A stretch of DNA of 64,000 nt from Coprinus comatus (GCA_034638255.1 JAWPGT010000047.1:122093-186092), one strand, 5' to 3'; counted from the first letter of the stretch, positions 50,283 to 63,358 are shown. The notes: generated by a model from the sequence alone, not told the origin. Translations and numbers: made by a program.

Positions 50283-51559
50283 TTACGTTGAAACCACGAT
50301 ATTGTCCCCAACACCTCCCTCTTTCCTCAAGGGGTTCGGACTACTATTTGCACTACTCGATGCAGTAGTGTTAGTATCCTTCCTTTGTACACCACCTCGA
50401 CCATCATCAACATTATCAGTATCTTCCCAATCAACCTGTTCCCAATCACCTAACGCTTCTGCTTCTTTCAAATTATTCTTTTTCCCCCTTCTTCCCATTT
50501 CCATTTCCACTGGTCCCCTTTGAAACTACAAGTCCAAAATTGGACTTTACCTTTGTTATTCTATCCCTCAACATGATGATATATCGAACAAGTATAAATA
50601 TCACGATTTGACCAATTGCGATTCCGATTATGTAGACAGCTAACATGTGTCCTTGTTTTTTGATATCTAAAAACGTATACGCTGAAAAAAAAAACAGGAA
50701 TTCAATTATTGTTTCTTTTTTAATTAAATAAACAAACGGAGGAGGAACTTACTATAAACGTGTTGATCAGCATGAGTAACATAAGCCAAAGCCAGATAAC
50801 CCAATAAAACGAGAACTGAAAAAGGTAAATGTTTCCATAATAAAGGAGGATGTTTGTTGTTAGGATTTCGGTTAATGCGAATAAGGTGTTGAAGATGTGG
50901 AGTGAGAGTGCTGCCCATGCTGGATAAATGAGAATTCAAAATTGAATATTAGAAATTAGAGGGAAAAAAAAAGAATCGTACTATTATACCGTGTTGCAAA
51001 CGTATCTTCGGAAGCTATTAACGCCCAATAACAAATCGTTACAACTAAAGCTATTTCCCCCAAAGAAAAAAAAACGGGTTGTCGAGATTAGACCGTAACT
51101 CCCAGTTAAGGGTGACCAATTTGGACACACGTACGAAAAGTTGTGATAGTTGTGATGAGTAACATGTGCATATGTTGAAGGTATCCAGGCCATCGTTGCA
51201 GTGGGTATCTGAAACTTGTAGTAGTGGTATTCGTAACTTGTTCAAGAGGAAGAAGAGGAAGAGGTTGATGTTTGAAACCGTGATATGAGGAAAGTAGGAA
51301 ATAGAATGTTATTCCTATGAGTGATAGATGTGTGAAATAGGAGAACCAGCTATACAAATTTTTTAGTACTGGTACATGTCACCTAGGACTAGTACAGTAC
51401 TCACATGGATCCTTGTTTAAGCACCACAGATTCATACGTTAAGGAAGTAATGAGAGTAATGGAACCATATATAGCTAGCGTGAGGCGTTGAAAAGCTAGT
51501 ACTCGATGAGAGTAGAATGGTGAAGAAATGAGTTGGAAATGAGGATCAAAGGATGGCAT
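50283..51559 (-). CDS. FAR-17a/AIG1-like multi-pass membrane protein
   Basis: A minus-strand gene of about five exons. Exon 1 reads MPSFDPHFQLISSPFYSHRV, then QRLTLAIYGSITLITSLTYE. Next are SWFSYFTHLSLIGITFYFLL with the SYHGFKHQ loop, a Leu/Thr-rich helix before HMLLITTITTF, GEIALVVTICYWALI, PPLLWKHLPFSVLVLLGYLA, YVTHADQHVY and a last helix AVYIIGIAIGQIVIFILVRY. The tail ends with EQVDWEDTDNVDD and PLRKEGGVGDNIVVST at 50283. Six or so helices and the HADQ/YTYTFLD region fit the fungal UPF0641 / FAR-17a-AIG1-like group; animal AIG1/ADTRP members hydrolyse FAHFA lipids, but that activity is not shown here. An in-frame ATG at 51652 would add 31 residues. Confidence 0.68.
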
Positions 51560-51652
51560 TACGTTGGACCAGCCGAACTTTGGAGGGAGGGGAAAGGGTT
51601 GGTAGGAGAGGAGAGTAGATATATTATATTCATTTATACTCACGACTGTCAC

Positions 51653-52388
51653 CTCTCAAAACTACAATCCATCAACGTAACCCACCACTGCAACTACTAC
51701 TGCTACTCAACACTGCACAGTCTATAAACAGACACGCATCAAAAAAAGGAAATATATGGGCAACCACAACCACATAGCAACAAATAACCGGCTCTCGGCT
51801 GATCGAGATCGATCGTTTCCGAAGTGTCTACATTCTCTGCTTTCTGCTCTCGGGCATTGTCAAGTTCCATGTTAATGTGCAGTGTGCCTTTCATTGCATA
51901 GGAGGTTGATTAGGTTAAGCGACGCCAGGGTCAATATCTCCAATGTACGGTGCCGTAGCATGGGGAGGAGCGATTGTGGCGGGGAGCATGTGGAGTGTAT
52001 GGCAACGTTCACTCGCGGATCTCCTGATTGGTACTGGTCAAATTTGACTTTCTCCATATTTTCCTTAGAATTCTGATTTGACAGGGAAGCATATTCAGCG
52101 CTCCTCGATCATGCAGTTGAGAGAAAAACATATGTATTGCCAAGAATGACTAACATTTTCCGTGGTTATAGTTTTTCCTCCCCAATCATCCGATCATCTT
52201 CCGCTCCATAAATGGGGTACCTCTTTTTTCAAACTGAACGCCGGTTCCTCTCACAGGAGCTATATGGACTGCAACCGTCGTTTACCATCCACACTCCTCA
52301 AACTACATTCACAGTCGTATTAATTCTACAAACGTCTCTCACACTCTTAGTCACTCAACCTCATAACACACCAACACTCACAGACGCA
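51653..52388. other. Divergent promoter region
   Basis: Between the FAR-17a-like gene (-) and DUF6534 protein 2 (+). No gene supported. CT-rich tracts just before 52389 suggest its promoter. Confidence 0.5.
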
Positions 52389-53626
52389 ATGGTTGTCAGC
52401 CTCAAAGAAACATTCGGAGCGCTTGAAATTGGAACATTCCTCGCCACGTTTCTTTTTGGTGTCATAGTCGTCCAAAGTCATTTCTATCTCACTCATTTCT
52501 CCGAGGATAACAAAATTTACAAAATTACTGTAAGCGCCATTCTTACTCCAATATCCCGTATAACATCAAACTTTTTTAAAAACAGGTCCTCGGAATCGTA
52601 CTACTCGAATTAGCACACACAATAGGAACAGCATACGAAGTCTATTCCAACACAATCACATTCATCAACAATCCAAAATTCGACAACTTGCCAGGAATCT
52701 GTATCTCAACATTAATGGGAGCAATGATCACGATGATCGTTCAAATCTATCTTTCTCTAAGAGTAAACAAAGCTCTAGGAAAACCTTGGGGTTATATTGG
52801 TTTGGTTACGGTTGGTTTGGCTGTACTTCGATGTGTGGCAGCGATATTTTTGGTTAGTCAGTTGTTGTTGACGAAGGATTATATTGATATTTCGATGAAA
52901 TGGGGAGGATTGATAACGGGTTTGTTGACTGGTGGTGCGGTTATCGATGTTATTATTGCTGGTTCTATGTTGCATTATTTGTATATGCAAAAGGAAAAGT
53001 CGTTTAACAAGTGAGTTGTGTTTTGTTTTTTGTTTCGTTTTTGTTTGAGGTACTAATGTTATGTTTAGAGTGAAAAAGTTAATTGACAAGTTGATTATTT
53101 TTACGATTCGGAGTGGTTTGTTGACTAGCATTGCGGCTGTTTCGGTCCTTATTCTGTTTAGAGTGTTGCCACGTTCAAGTATGCCTATTTCTTATTCTCA
53201 TGGTTATTTTGGTTAATAAGATGAATTTTAGTGGTTTGGCTAGCTATCTATACATGTCTCGCTAAATGTATGTCTCTCCTTTTTTTTTTTTTTTTTTTTT
53301 TTGAATATTTACTAACGTTAAAAAACTAGTGTATACGATCACATTCCTTTCTGCATTGAATGGAAGAGACGAATTACGAAAAGCGATTTATTCGAATTCT
53401 GTTTCTGAACCTAGGACTATACCGAATACACCTAGAGATGCGATTCCAATGGGTAGGAGGTTTTGTGGAAGGACGAGGACTGTGTGTTGTTTCTTTTCTA
53501 TCGAAATTGAGTTTACTAAAGAGATGTGTGTAGGCTTTTGTACCTGGTGCTATTTCGATTGAGATGAAGACTACTACTGATATTAATATCGATGTGCGTA
53601 TTGGACGAGAAAGAAAGGAATATTAA
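52389..53626 (+). CDS. DUF6534-type multi-pass membrane protein 2
   Basis: The start reads MVVSLKETFGALEIGTFLAT followed by FLFGVIVVQSHFYLTHFSED. Exon 2 gives VLGIVLLELAHTIGTAYEVY, TLMGAMITMIVQIYLSLRV, GLVTVGLAVLRCVAAIFLVS and GLITGLLTGGAVIDVIIAGS with LHYLYMQKEKSFNK. Small exons give KLIDKLIIFTIRSGLLTSIA, VWLAIYTCLAK and LYTITFLSALNGRDELR. The tail has AISIEMKTTTDINID and ends at 53626. Domain order and exon phases mirror DUF6534 protein 1 at 37289-39080; the two are diverged paralogues. Function unknown. One intron (about 53268-53329) contains an uninterrupted T-run of more than 20 bases. Confidence 0.82.
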
Positions 53627-54029
53627 TTGATTTTTTTATCTAGGTTGATTCGAAATCGGAACATGATACTGAGAAGGGAAGTCCGACACGGAGGGATAAT
53701 TACATCTATTAGTTTTTCTTCTTTTTCATTTTCTATGGGAAGGATTCATCACACGTTCGTTTTTATCGTTAATTCATTCATTGAGATTGTATTTGATTTT
53801 TATTTTGTAATTTATGGGATTTGTATAAAAATTGGTGTTGAACATGGGTAAGCGGAGGTAGCGAAATACCGGTAAGGGTGCGGATGTGGCGTATTGCAGG
53901 GGATTGTTCCTGAGATAGGGGGAAGGGATTGAAATGATCCGAGGAACGTGTGAGTGTTGTGGCGTGTTGACGGAAAGAAGTTGTTTGGTGAAGTGTTTGC
54001 GTTTACCTCCGCATCGAGAACCGCCCAGG
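53627..54029. other. Intergenic
   Basis: Short region before the SH3-TBC gene. Nothing seen. Confidence 0.5.
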
Positions 54030-57000
54030 ATGGATGCCGTCCAATTGGCGCGTTGGACTAGGTTTGCTGCCAAAGGAGGTATTGGGAAATGCTCTGCTGC
54101 TACAGATTGTGTCGCCCAACGCGTCGAAGACCTTATGTTTTTCAAGGTATGTTTTGTTTCTTGCTTCTTTTGGCGTATGTGTCTGATAGAGTGTGAAGGG
54201 AGATGAGATTGTTGTGCTGATGAAGATTAAAGAAGACGGAGAAGTGTATTTGGTGAGTAGTGGATATATGCGCTGTTGTCTGTTGTTGAAGAGCAAGTCA
54301 GGGATCGTGTGAAGGGGTTATTGGTAGATTCAAGGGAGAAGACGTGTATTTTCATACGAAGCTGAAGAGACCAGTCATCACACGCAGGACTACCTCGCCT
54401 GACCTTGCCATCTCAACCACAACCACCCCTGACATCCAGCTCACCTCACCACTTCAAATCGTTAAAAAGTCACCTACCTCTCCCGCTCAGGATTCGTATT
54501 CCACTTACAACGCTGGTGATTCTGATGGAGAGGTGGGAATAGGCTTGTCGTTGTTGAAGAACTTGGGAGGCGGGGATTCCGACGACGAGTCATTTATGGA
54601 GAGAGCCAGTGTTAACCACGACGATACTTCTACTGCAGAAGGTCTGATGTACGACGAGGACGAGGGTATTCACACTCCACGCCCTATCCAGTTCCCAACT
54701 CATTCTCCATCACCACCTACATCTCCCACATCTCCTACATCTCTCTCTCCTCCCGCCAACCAGGACTCTTTCCCAGAGTCGACACGTCGTCCCTCACTCG
54801 CTTCTTCTAGTTCGTGGGACGGTGCTGGTGACATCTATGACGACTACAGGTATTCTAGAGCCTCCCTTGCCAGTGCTCTTGCCATGCGAACTACGGGGTC
54901 GAGAGTATCTTCATCAAGCAAGTTGTCAGTTTCTGTGATGCGTGATCAATGGGATGGCCACGTCTACGATCAACCTCCTCCCATCCCAGAATCACGTCCT
55001 AGCATAGACTCGGTCATGGCCGGTGTCAGAGCTAGCTTAGATTCAAAACACAGTTCCAGGAAAAGCAGCGAATCAGGAAAGAGCCTCCACAAGAAAAAGT
55101 CGATGGATTCTGCAAAACACTCTTCAGACTCAGAGTCTCGCAAAAGTCGTCAGGAACTTCACTTTCCACATCCACCCACCAATCTCAATGTACAACCAGA
55201 GTTACTCGACAAGGTTACCAGGGAGAATCTCAGAAGGACTTCCGAAGCTTCACGCTCACGTTCTCTCGCTGATTTTAGGTTGTCGGTTGATTCTGATGCT
55301 TCCGTCTATTCTCGTTTGTCTGATCAGGATTCTGTTCATAAATCAGACTCGGCCCCTCAATCTCCTCCTGTTCAACACATCCCTCTTCCACCGCCTTTGG
55401 ATCTTGTCAATAATAATGATCGTTCTCCTCTCTTACATGCCACTTGGGGTTCACCCGTAATGTCACCTACAAACTCTTCCTTTACGGAATCCCCTACCAC
55501 TTCGATCTTCATGCCAAATGCGTATGGTTCTTTGGCTGCAGGTATGGCTTCTGCTTTACGTCAGAAGATGGAGACCGGTAAAAGACCGACACTCGAACAA
55601 CAATCCCCTGACGTGACTGCCAATATTGTTGTTGATGACGATGAAGAAATTCCATCTGGCGTTGTGCAAGAATCGACGATCGACTCCGGATATTCGACAG
55701 ATACCATTGTAGATTCGTCAATGGACACTATCATCTTACCAGAATCTCTTCAAAATTCACCTTCTCCTCTCGAACCCCCGACTATCCCACCAGACGATCC
55801 ACCAGCAAGCCCCATCGTACCTGTTCATCCTCCTCTAGAATCATCTCAACCACCTTCTCATCTTCGACCAACCCTTGCACAACTTCGCGAAGGTGGAGGA
55901 GCAATCATTCCAGGAACTCAACAACGTCGATCGCTTTTTCTGCCTCATCCCAATGCCCCTAAACCACCTCCGCTTTTGAGTCCAGGCCCGATGTATGTTG
56001 CTGCTGCACACAATCCTCCTCCGGTACCTCTTGTTTCCGCACCTGTCATTCCAGTCCAGCAGGTCATTCACATGGCGCTTTCCAGTACTCCTCCGGCTGC
56101 TTTACTTCCTAGAATGTTGTCAAAGGGTCCAACAATTTACGGAAGAACAGAGGTTGATATGATGTATGCCACTGGTCCCATTCCTATTGTCTTTTCGGTT
56201 GAACCTCCCCCTACAACCCCACACCCGCCCCGTATAACTTCGCCGCCGTCGACTCCTCTCACCAATACCTTTCCTTCAAGAACTGGAACTCCAGAGGTTG
56301 AACCTTCGCCTTCGCCTTCTCCTATTCCTAGACAGAATTTCCTTCCAAAGAAGCCGGGTATGCGTCCTAGAAGTAGAAGCTTCTCGGCGTTTGATTCGCA
56401 GCCTCAGATTGATGTATGGTTGGGATTCGGGTGAGTCTCGTTCATTTGTATTGTTAGTGGTGGTATTTATATATCTATTACTAGTAGTCGAGAAGAGGGT
56501 TCAAAACCTACCGAAATGCAAATGTCCAGAGATGTCCCAGCCAGCCTCAGACCTAGTGTCCGAGGAGTTTCGACGACTGCTTTGCAATCTCCTCAACAAC
56601 CGAAACCTTTAAAATCTTCGCCTCTTCGACCTTCACCTCTTTCACTCCCACACCATCATACCAATTCCACTTCTGGTTCTAGACTTTATCCTCCTTCTCT
56701 TCCTCGATCACCTCCAAGCCCACTTGCCCAATCTTCGACTTTATTTTCAATTTCTGCTCCCACTACTGTCCCTTCTTCACCTACGGTTTCTATTTCAAGT
56801 TTGAGACCTCTACATCACGCTAATTCAAGGTCGACATTGAATGAAGTTGTTACCTCAAGGCCGACGTTTTCTATTACAGCTCCTCCTTCCTCTAGCCCAC
56901 CTTCACCTGCAAGATCGAGGACTGATTCGATGATCCATTCGGTACATTCAAGAGATAACATACCACCTCCTTCACCTTCCAATCTCAAAGACCATTTCTC

Positions 57001-58726
57001 TTCGACAGCGACAATCAATTCGGAGTCGGGTTCATTACAAAGTGATACTACTCGTTCGATGGTTTCTATACCTACGACTGCTTCACTTATGGTTAGAAAT
57101 CCTTCTATCAGAACTAAACTTTCGTTGCCGAATTTGAAAAGACATAGGAGTAAAAATTCGGTTTCGGCTTCTGGATTGGATAATGGTAGTGATGTGGGAA
57201 ATGGGAATGGGAATGGAGGTACTAGTACAGTTCAAGTCGAAGATTTAGATTTTGAACTGGTGCGTCCCTCTATTGCTCAGCTTCAACAAGCTAGAGATAG
57301 TGAAGATTCGGTTGTACTTGGAGGAGGGAGGAGTGGTAGTTTGGATAATTTGACAATGAGTATGAGACCGGAAAGTCCTGCTTCTTACGTTGCACCGAAA
57401 TCACCAAGTGGAAACGGGGATGGGGTGGTGAGGTGGCCTAGACCTTCGTTTTCGTCTATTAATGCTGGAATTTCGCAATCGATTTTGGAAGGTCCTGGTA
57501 CTGGTGGAGATATTGATGCTCATAGACAGAGAGAAACAAAATGGATGGGTTTGATTGGGAGTTTACCACCGAATCAGTGGAGAAAGAATAAAAAGGTTAA
57601 AAAGTTGTTGAGAGAGGGTGTTCCGTCTTCGGTTAGGTATTTGGTTTGGTCGAGTTTGACAGATGGAAAGGCGAAAATTGCTAACAAAGTTTATGAACAA
57701 CTTGGATTGAGAGAGAGGAAGAGAGAGGTGGAAGGTGTTATTGAGGAGGATGTGAAAAGTTGTTTTGGGTTGGATGTGATGGATAGTGAGATGGAAAAGG
57801 AGAAGGAGAGGGAGAGTTTGAGAGCCGGTCAGGTTGTCAAGTTACTTCATGCGTATTTGAATATGGTGCCGGATGTGAAGTATACTGTTGGTGAGTGTTT
57901 TTTTTGGTTTACTTCTTTTTTTCGGTGTTGATGTTTCTTATAGGTTTGACGTTGATTGCTGGTCAGTTATTGTTACTTGCCCCCGAAGAAGAAGCATTCT
58001 GGATATTCGTATCGGTGATGAATTCTCACCTCAGGCCATATTTTTCGAATAATACGATGGGGTTGGACGTAGATTCTTCGTTGTTTGGAAGAATTTTGGA
58101 GAGTAATGATGCTCAGGTTGCAAAGAAGATGTTTGTGAATATGGGGATTAGTCCGATTTCATTTTGTATGGCTTGGTATGTTTTTTTTTTTTGTTGATAT
58201 TGTTCGAGTGTGATTGTTTATGTTTTTTTAATAGGTTTACGACGTTGTTCGTTGGTACGCTACCACCCGCGTATGTTAATCGAGTATGGGATCTATTCCT
58301 TTATGATGGTACGTTCCTTGATTTACTTTAGGATGTTTTAACGTTTACCATGCTGTTATAGGTATACCATTCCTATTTAGAGTTGGGATAGCAATCACTA
58401 TCTGTTGTCGTCGACAAATACTCGAATCAACTTCAGAAGCAATGGTTCTCGAATACTTGAAACATCCTTTAGAACCTTGGTTACCTGAAACTCCAGATGC
58501 ATTTATTTCGATGGTTTATTCGGTGAAATTGAAAGATGAGGATGTTAGAAAGATGAGAATCAAGTTGGAGGCGTTGGTTAAATCTGGATCGGGAGGTGGT
58601 CATCAGAGAGGGTTGTTTGGATTCGGGAATGGAGGTGCGAGTGCAAGTTTGAATAGTAGTGGGAATGGACTTACAATTGGACATGCGGGACATGATAAGA
58701 GTAGTATTTCGTTGCCTAGAACTTGA
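54030..58726 (+). CDS. SH3 and TBC domain protein, likely inactive RabGAP-like
   Basis: Seven exons (54030-54146, 54199-54252, 54302-56430, 56488-57890, 57944-58175, 58235-58308, 58362-58726) join exactly in frame to 1457 residues. An SH3 domain occupies about residues 20-75 (DCVAQRVEDLMFFKGDEIVV, GRFKGEDVYFH). A very long Ser/Pro-rich linker follows. The TBC domain begins about residue 1118 (WMGLIGSLPPNQW) and includes LLREGVPSSVRYLVWSSLTD, EEEAFWIFVSVMN, VNRVWDLFLYDGIPFLFRVG. TBC proteins stimulate Rab GTP hydrolysis through an Arg finger (IxxDxxR) and a Gln finger (YxQG). Here these sites read IEEDVKS and YTVG, so both catalytic residues are replaced. A scaffold or regulator role is inferred. 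Its partners are unknown. Confidence 0.9.
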
Positions 58727-59542
58727 GGTCGTGAGGTGATGGGTTTGCTTTGGATTTGGACTGGAATGAATGTTTTCCCGTTCTTGGTCTTTTCTTTTTC
58801 GAGGATTGTATTGTGTTATATCATTTGTTTTGCATTTATTTTTGAGATACCTTTTTGCATAGATTCCTTTTGCTCTTCTCATTTCTTTTTTGGCTCTCAT
58901 TTTTTTCTTTTTGCTTCCTAGTCTTTTATCTTTTTGTTCGCGTATTAATTAGGAAGTTTTGTGGACATTTTTGTTACTTGGATCGTATTTTTTTCATTTT
59001 TTTTTGTTCACTTTCGTGGTTTACTGGTATCATGGGGGTTAGAATATGTATTTATTGTATAGAGAGGTTCGTTTTTTTAGTAATTAGGTTGGGCGTTGAA
59101 TGTCCGAAAATGTTACTTATTGTTAATAAATTCAGATTGTTTGATCATTTTGGTTTGAGTTTGCATAGGGGCTGTAATATGGTTCGAGGCCTTTGAGTTT
59201 TGTCTCGGGAAAGATGTATTGGGTATTGGTGTACACCGTGCAGGAGGTGAACGACTTTGACAGTACGTATGCATATGTTGTTTTGGAAGTAAAACTTGGT
59301 GTGATCAGGCCTTGAGTACTTGAGCACTCCAATATTTAATTCTAGGGAGATATATTGGACGTAATGATACGGTCTGATCGTATCTGTCGAATTTTGAAAT
59401 GGTTCTCCATTGATGGATAAAAGGTTGAGCTCAGTGACCAGTCTACTGACGGTTATTGTACCCCTTTGCTCATGCATCTACGGACTCTAACCTTGTCAAT
59501 AGAAACACTTATATTTCGTAACCAATCCATCTATGTATTCTC
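58727..59542. other. Intergenic
   Basis: T-rich 3' flank of the TBC gene. Open frames here are low-complexity and unsupported. Confidence 0.5.
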
Positions 59543-61764
59543 ATGGCACCAGTTTTCAGCTACATCATCATTCTCGAATTTGCTGAAAACAAACTACGAA
59601 CTGTTTGTCTTTCTTTGTGTACTCAATGCAATTTGGTGATGGGACTTTGTACCTTCATTCTCAACTCGCAGGCACAGATACCATTGTCGACAACAAATGC
59701 AACAAGCCAGAGCCTATACCTCCACTCCTAGGCTGGCTGTGGTCAATCATCGTTTCCTCAAATGGTGCGTGAATCAATCTTGTCTATGGTTCTGACGGAA
59801 ACCCTCTTACTCCTCGCTCAAGAGAACGACATGTATGTATGACTAGGGTGTGAAATCCTTCCAAGGACAACCTGTCTTTTCGTGTCACGCGCTGGGGCTA
59901 TCGTTGTACGTTGCACTTATTTTCCTTGCTTGGTTTCTATCTAATTATCCAGGTTTCTTCTCGGCGTTCTCAATGACAGGCAACTCTAGGCTGTCAGTCA
60001 CGCTTCCGTGGTCGCCACCACTCTCACTTATTTCTTCAACAACAACCCCCAACATCCGCTTTCTTTCCCCAAGACACATTCTCATCCTCATACAACGTAT
60101 TGCATTTTTATTCTTGGAGCTGGACATCGGTCAAGAGCTATGATCAGGGCTTTGGTGTAATTATTACTGCCGCCTGGTTACTTCCCATTGCTCTTATCCT
60201 GGGTACATGATACCCTTCCCACTTTCACTATTCCTCCCCCTCTAGAATGACCTTCAGAGGAACCTTCACCTCCAACACCCCATATACCCACTCTAATGAC
60301 ACCTGTTCCCCTTTGGTGCGTATGATACCCCAAGATTTCTCCCTTTCACCTGTGACCTCGCCATCCGAGCTTCCCTATGCTACCGCTCCAACTTCACCTG
60401 TCATTGCATCAACACCTTATTCCGACATATCATAACCCGCGTACTCATTTTCTTATACGCCTACTTCCCCTTCAACATTGTATTCATCAAAATGATTCAA
60501 AGTTAGTCTCGCTAGTCTTGTTGCAAAGACACCATCTACTTTCGATCACATCGACCCGAAAAAGAACACGTCTTGCAGGTCCTTCAAAGTACTTGGGGTC
60601 CGTATTCCCCTCTATAGTCATCATAGCCCTCTCATTCTTACTTACAGGTAATTCCTTACGTACAAGTGGCAGTCGTAGTCCCACAAAGCGTATCCATATT
60701 CCAAGATCAGACTTCAGTGCAAGTTACAGTGGCAGCGACGATAGGGAAAGGCCCCCTTTACCAAAACGAAACCACAGCCTCATCATCATCAACAGCAACA
60801 ACCCAGTCCACCCATGCCCACAAGTTCATTAGAACAAGTCGCTTTGGCCGTCGTACATCCTTCAACTATCAACTCTCGCCCTTTATACACTCCAAGTCCA
60901 TTCGATTCCCCCAAACATTCACCTGATCTTCGATCTCCCAAATTACTGCCCCCAATACATCCAGGGAGAAAATCATACTCTGGTATAGCTTATCAAATGC
61001 CATCTTCTACTCCTACACATGAGGAAAATCCCCCCTTTTAGACGTAATTTGGAGACCTTTGAGGTTACGGAACTACAACAGGAGGTTCCGATTCAACGAC
61101 AATACCTACCCGTGACTCTCCTCCATTAATTAATCCGGGTACACCAAGAGTCTATAGATGTAAATCATTACACCATCGAACTCATCCTTCCCCGCCTCCA
61201 CCTCCACCCCCACCTCCTACTAGAAGAAAAAGAGCCGAAAGTGTTCAAGTCTTATCGAATGGAGAGGTTTTATTTGGCACTTCAAGGGTCATTCCAAATC
61301 CCGATCCTCCGGTTTCACATAAAACCAAAGCCATCAGAATGGATACACCACCTCGAAGATCTTCGTTATGTGTTTCATTTCGTACCAGTGCCTTTTCTTT
61401 TCCCTCGTCTTCAACTTTATCTTCTTCTTCCACCTCGACTTCAAGAGATCACTCGCACACACATATACATTCAAATTCCCACACACATGGAACGGAATCA
61501 CTTCAAAAATTTTGGCGGGCTTACAATGAAAAGCTGGTTTATCTAGAAAGAGGGTTTATACCAGAAAGTAGAAATAGGAATTCAAGGTCGAGATCTAGAC
61601 ATGGTCATTCAAGTGTCAATGGGAATGATAGAGAATGGTTGATGAGTGAACGAGAGCTATATGATGAAGGAATGGTTGGGGTTGAAGGAGATGTAGAAGG
61701 AGAATATGATGATCGAGTTAGAGATGAGGTGAAGTGGCATACTGGGGAGGGTTGGAAGATGTAG
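59543..61764 (+). pseudogene. Frame-broken orphan gene: membrane segments plus Ser/Pro-rich tail
   Basis: No family recognised. Pieces that look coding lie in different frames: PPLLGWLWSIIVSSN, then (after an intron) GVIITAAWLLPIALILG, both hydrophobic enough for membrane helices. These are followed by Ser/Pro-rich text with long open stretches (60814-61041; from about 61080 to 61764). The last piece contains a run of eight Pro and ends KFWRAYNEKLVYLERGFIPE ... WHTGEGWKM. At about 61030 a CCCCCCTTTT run separates THEENPPF from RRNLETFEVTE by exactly one nucleotide, and other joins need similar shifts. Many undetected introns could also explain this, so the call is tentative. Confidence 0.4.
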
Positions 61765-63168
61765 TTGTTTTTATAACCTTTTATTTCATTTTTGTTCAAC
61801 TTTCCAATTCGTGGTTCACAATCCCTACTTCAACATCTACCAAATCATCATTATGTTACACGCAATATCAAGACGTCCACCTATCATCTATCATCCATTG
61901 CAATTCCTCAATCTTAATTCTCAATCCATGATACGCATTTTATGCACACTTTTTCTTTCTTTTCCTATAAACAAACATATGTAAGTAGATATGTAGGTAG
62001 AACAAGTAGAAGTCCAAGTAATTTTGGGGGTTGTAATAGATTAGAAGTACCTCCATTGACATTAGCCTTCCATGATACACCATCATGTTGAACGTTTCCT
62101 CCCAATAATGGATACCTCCTATATGAAAAAACTCTTCTCAAATTTGTTTCTCTTTACTCAAAGCTAGATAGATACTATGGAAATGGAGCAACTTGTACAA
62201 CTAAGACTCAAACTGTGAGTGACGGACAGCCGTTCATTCATCTTCTACACTTCATAACACTTAGTTCTCGAAATCCATGAAGATTATGCTAACGTCGCAG
62301 TATTCCAATATTGTAGTACACTATAAAACACACTCCACTCTCTCAATTCAACTGGCCTCACATATGGAAAGGGTAATAAAGGGAGGAAAAGAGAACGAGC
62401 CCATAGTCGGAAACAGAACTCACTCAGCTCCAATGGTAAACGCTCGATTTCTAATGCACCTCATTTCCACCTCACTCTTCTGTATTCTCTAAGTAATCAG
62501 ACATTACGAGAGTCGGGACTTGGTAGTATCATGTTCTTCTATTGCTCCTTGTATTATTTCGTGTTCAATAGAGGGAGGTCCATTGTCCGTGGGAAATTAT
62601 ACTTGACTCCTGTCACGACTCACGATCAGTGAGATCAAAAAACACATCTCTTATCACAAAACCATCATCATCATCTCAATGCTGCCACTTCTAATGACTG
62701 CTCTACCTACTTTTATATGGCATTACCATCACTTAGTAGAAAGTCCATATCTAGGTAAGTTGTCTTATCACTTCTTCCCAACCACAACTGTAGTTGTTAA
62801 TAAAATATTATTAGTGCTAGTCTGTGATTCTATTATCAATAAATTGTATGGACACCTTTTGGAGCTGGCTACTGAAAAGTATCAAATTTATGCCAGTCTC
62901 CTAATGAAAATGGTGGGAGAACGATGTGCATTTTGAACAACTGTTTCCTTTTACATTGATTTTATTTCCTTTTTAATTGTATAAAGGGTGAAAGTTTCAA
63001 GTATACCTCAGCAATAATTAATTCATCTATTTTTGTATATGATGGCAGAGACTTGTTAGAAATGTAGAATAAACCAAATTACACTTGTATTGCTCATGCC
63101 TTTACTAGCATCTCAATCCTCTACTGCCAACAACCAATATCTCAATATCTCAAACCTCAATTCTAACC
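61765..63168. other. Intergenic, subtelomeric
   Basis: About 1.4 kb without a recognisable gene, A+T-rich. The frames at 62277-62492 and 62679-62936 have no features. Confidence 0.5.
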
Positions 63169-63292
63169 GGGGTAGGAAAACCTAACTTGCAACCGAGGTG
63201 AGCGAAGCGAACCGAGGGTGCAACAAGTGCAGAGGAAACCTCTGCAACTCCCTGTTTCGCCTTTATAAGGCTTATCAGGCACCTTTTGTTAT
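63169..63292 (+). repeat. Subtelomeric direct repeat, unit 1
   Basis: 124 bases from GGGGTAGGAAAACC to CACCTTTTGTTAT, nearly identical to 63355-63478; the starts are 186 bases apart. It contains self-complementary parts: GCAGAGG-AAA-CCTCTGC and CCTTTATAAGG. The open frame across both units on the minus strand is probably fortuitous. Confidence 0.9.
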
Positions 63293-63342
63293 GATCTTGC
63301 CTATACCTCCATTTCGGTATAGACGATGCTACGATGGACCTC

Positions 63343-63358
63343 TTAGGGGTTAGGGGGG
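63343..63358 (+). repeat. Interstitial telomere-like motif
   Basis: TTAGGGGTTAGGGGGG runs directly into the GGGG at the start of repeat unit 2. It has the same orientation and G-rich form as the terminal telomere 550 bases away. Confidence 0.7.

Noticed and set aside
53281..53302. Run of more than 20 T
   Set aside because: It lies inside an intron of the DUF6534 gene and is an ordinary poly-pyrimidine slippage tract.
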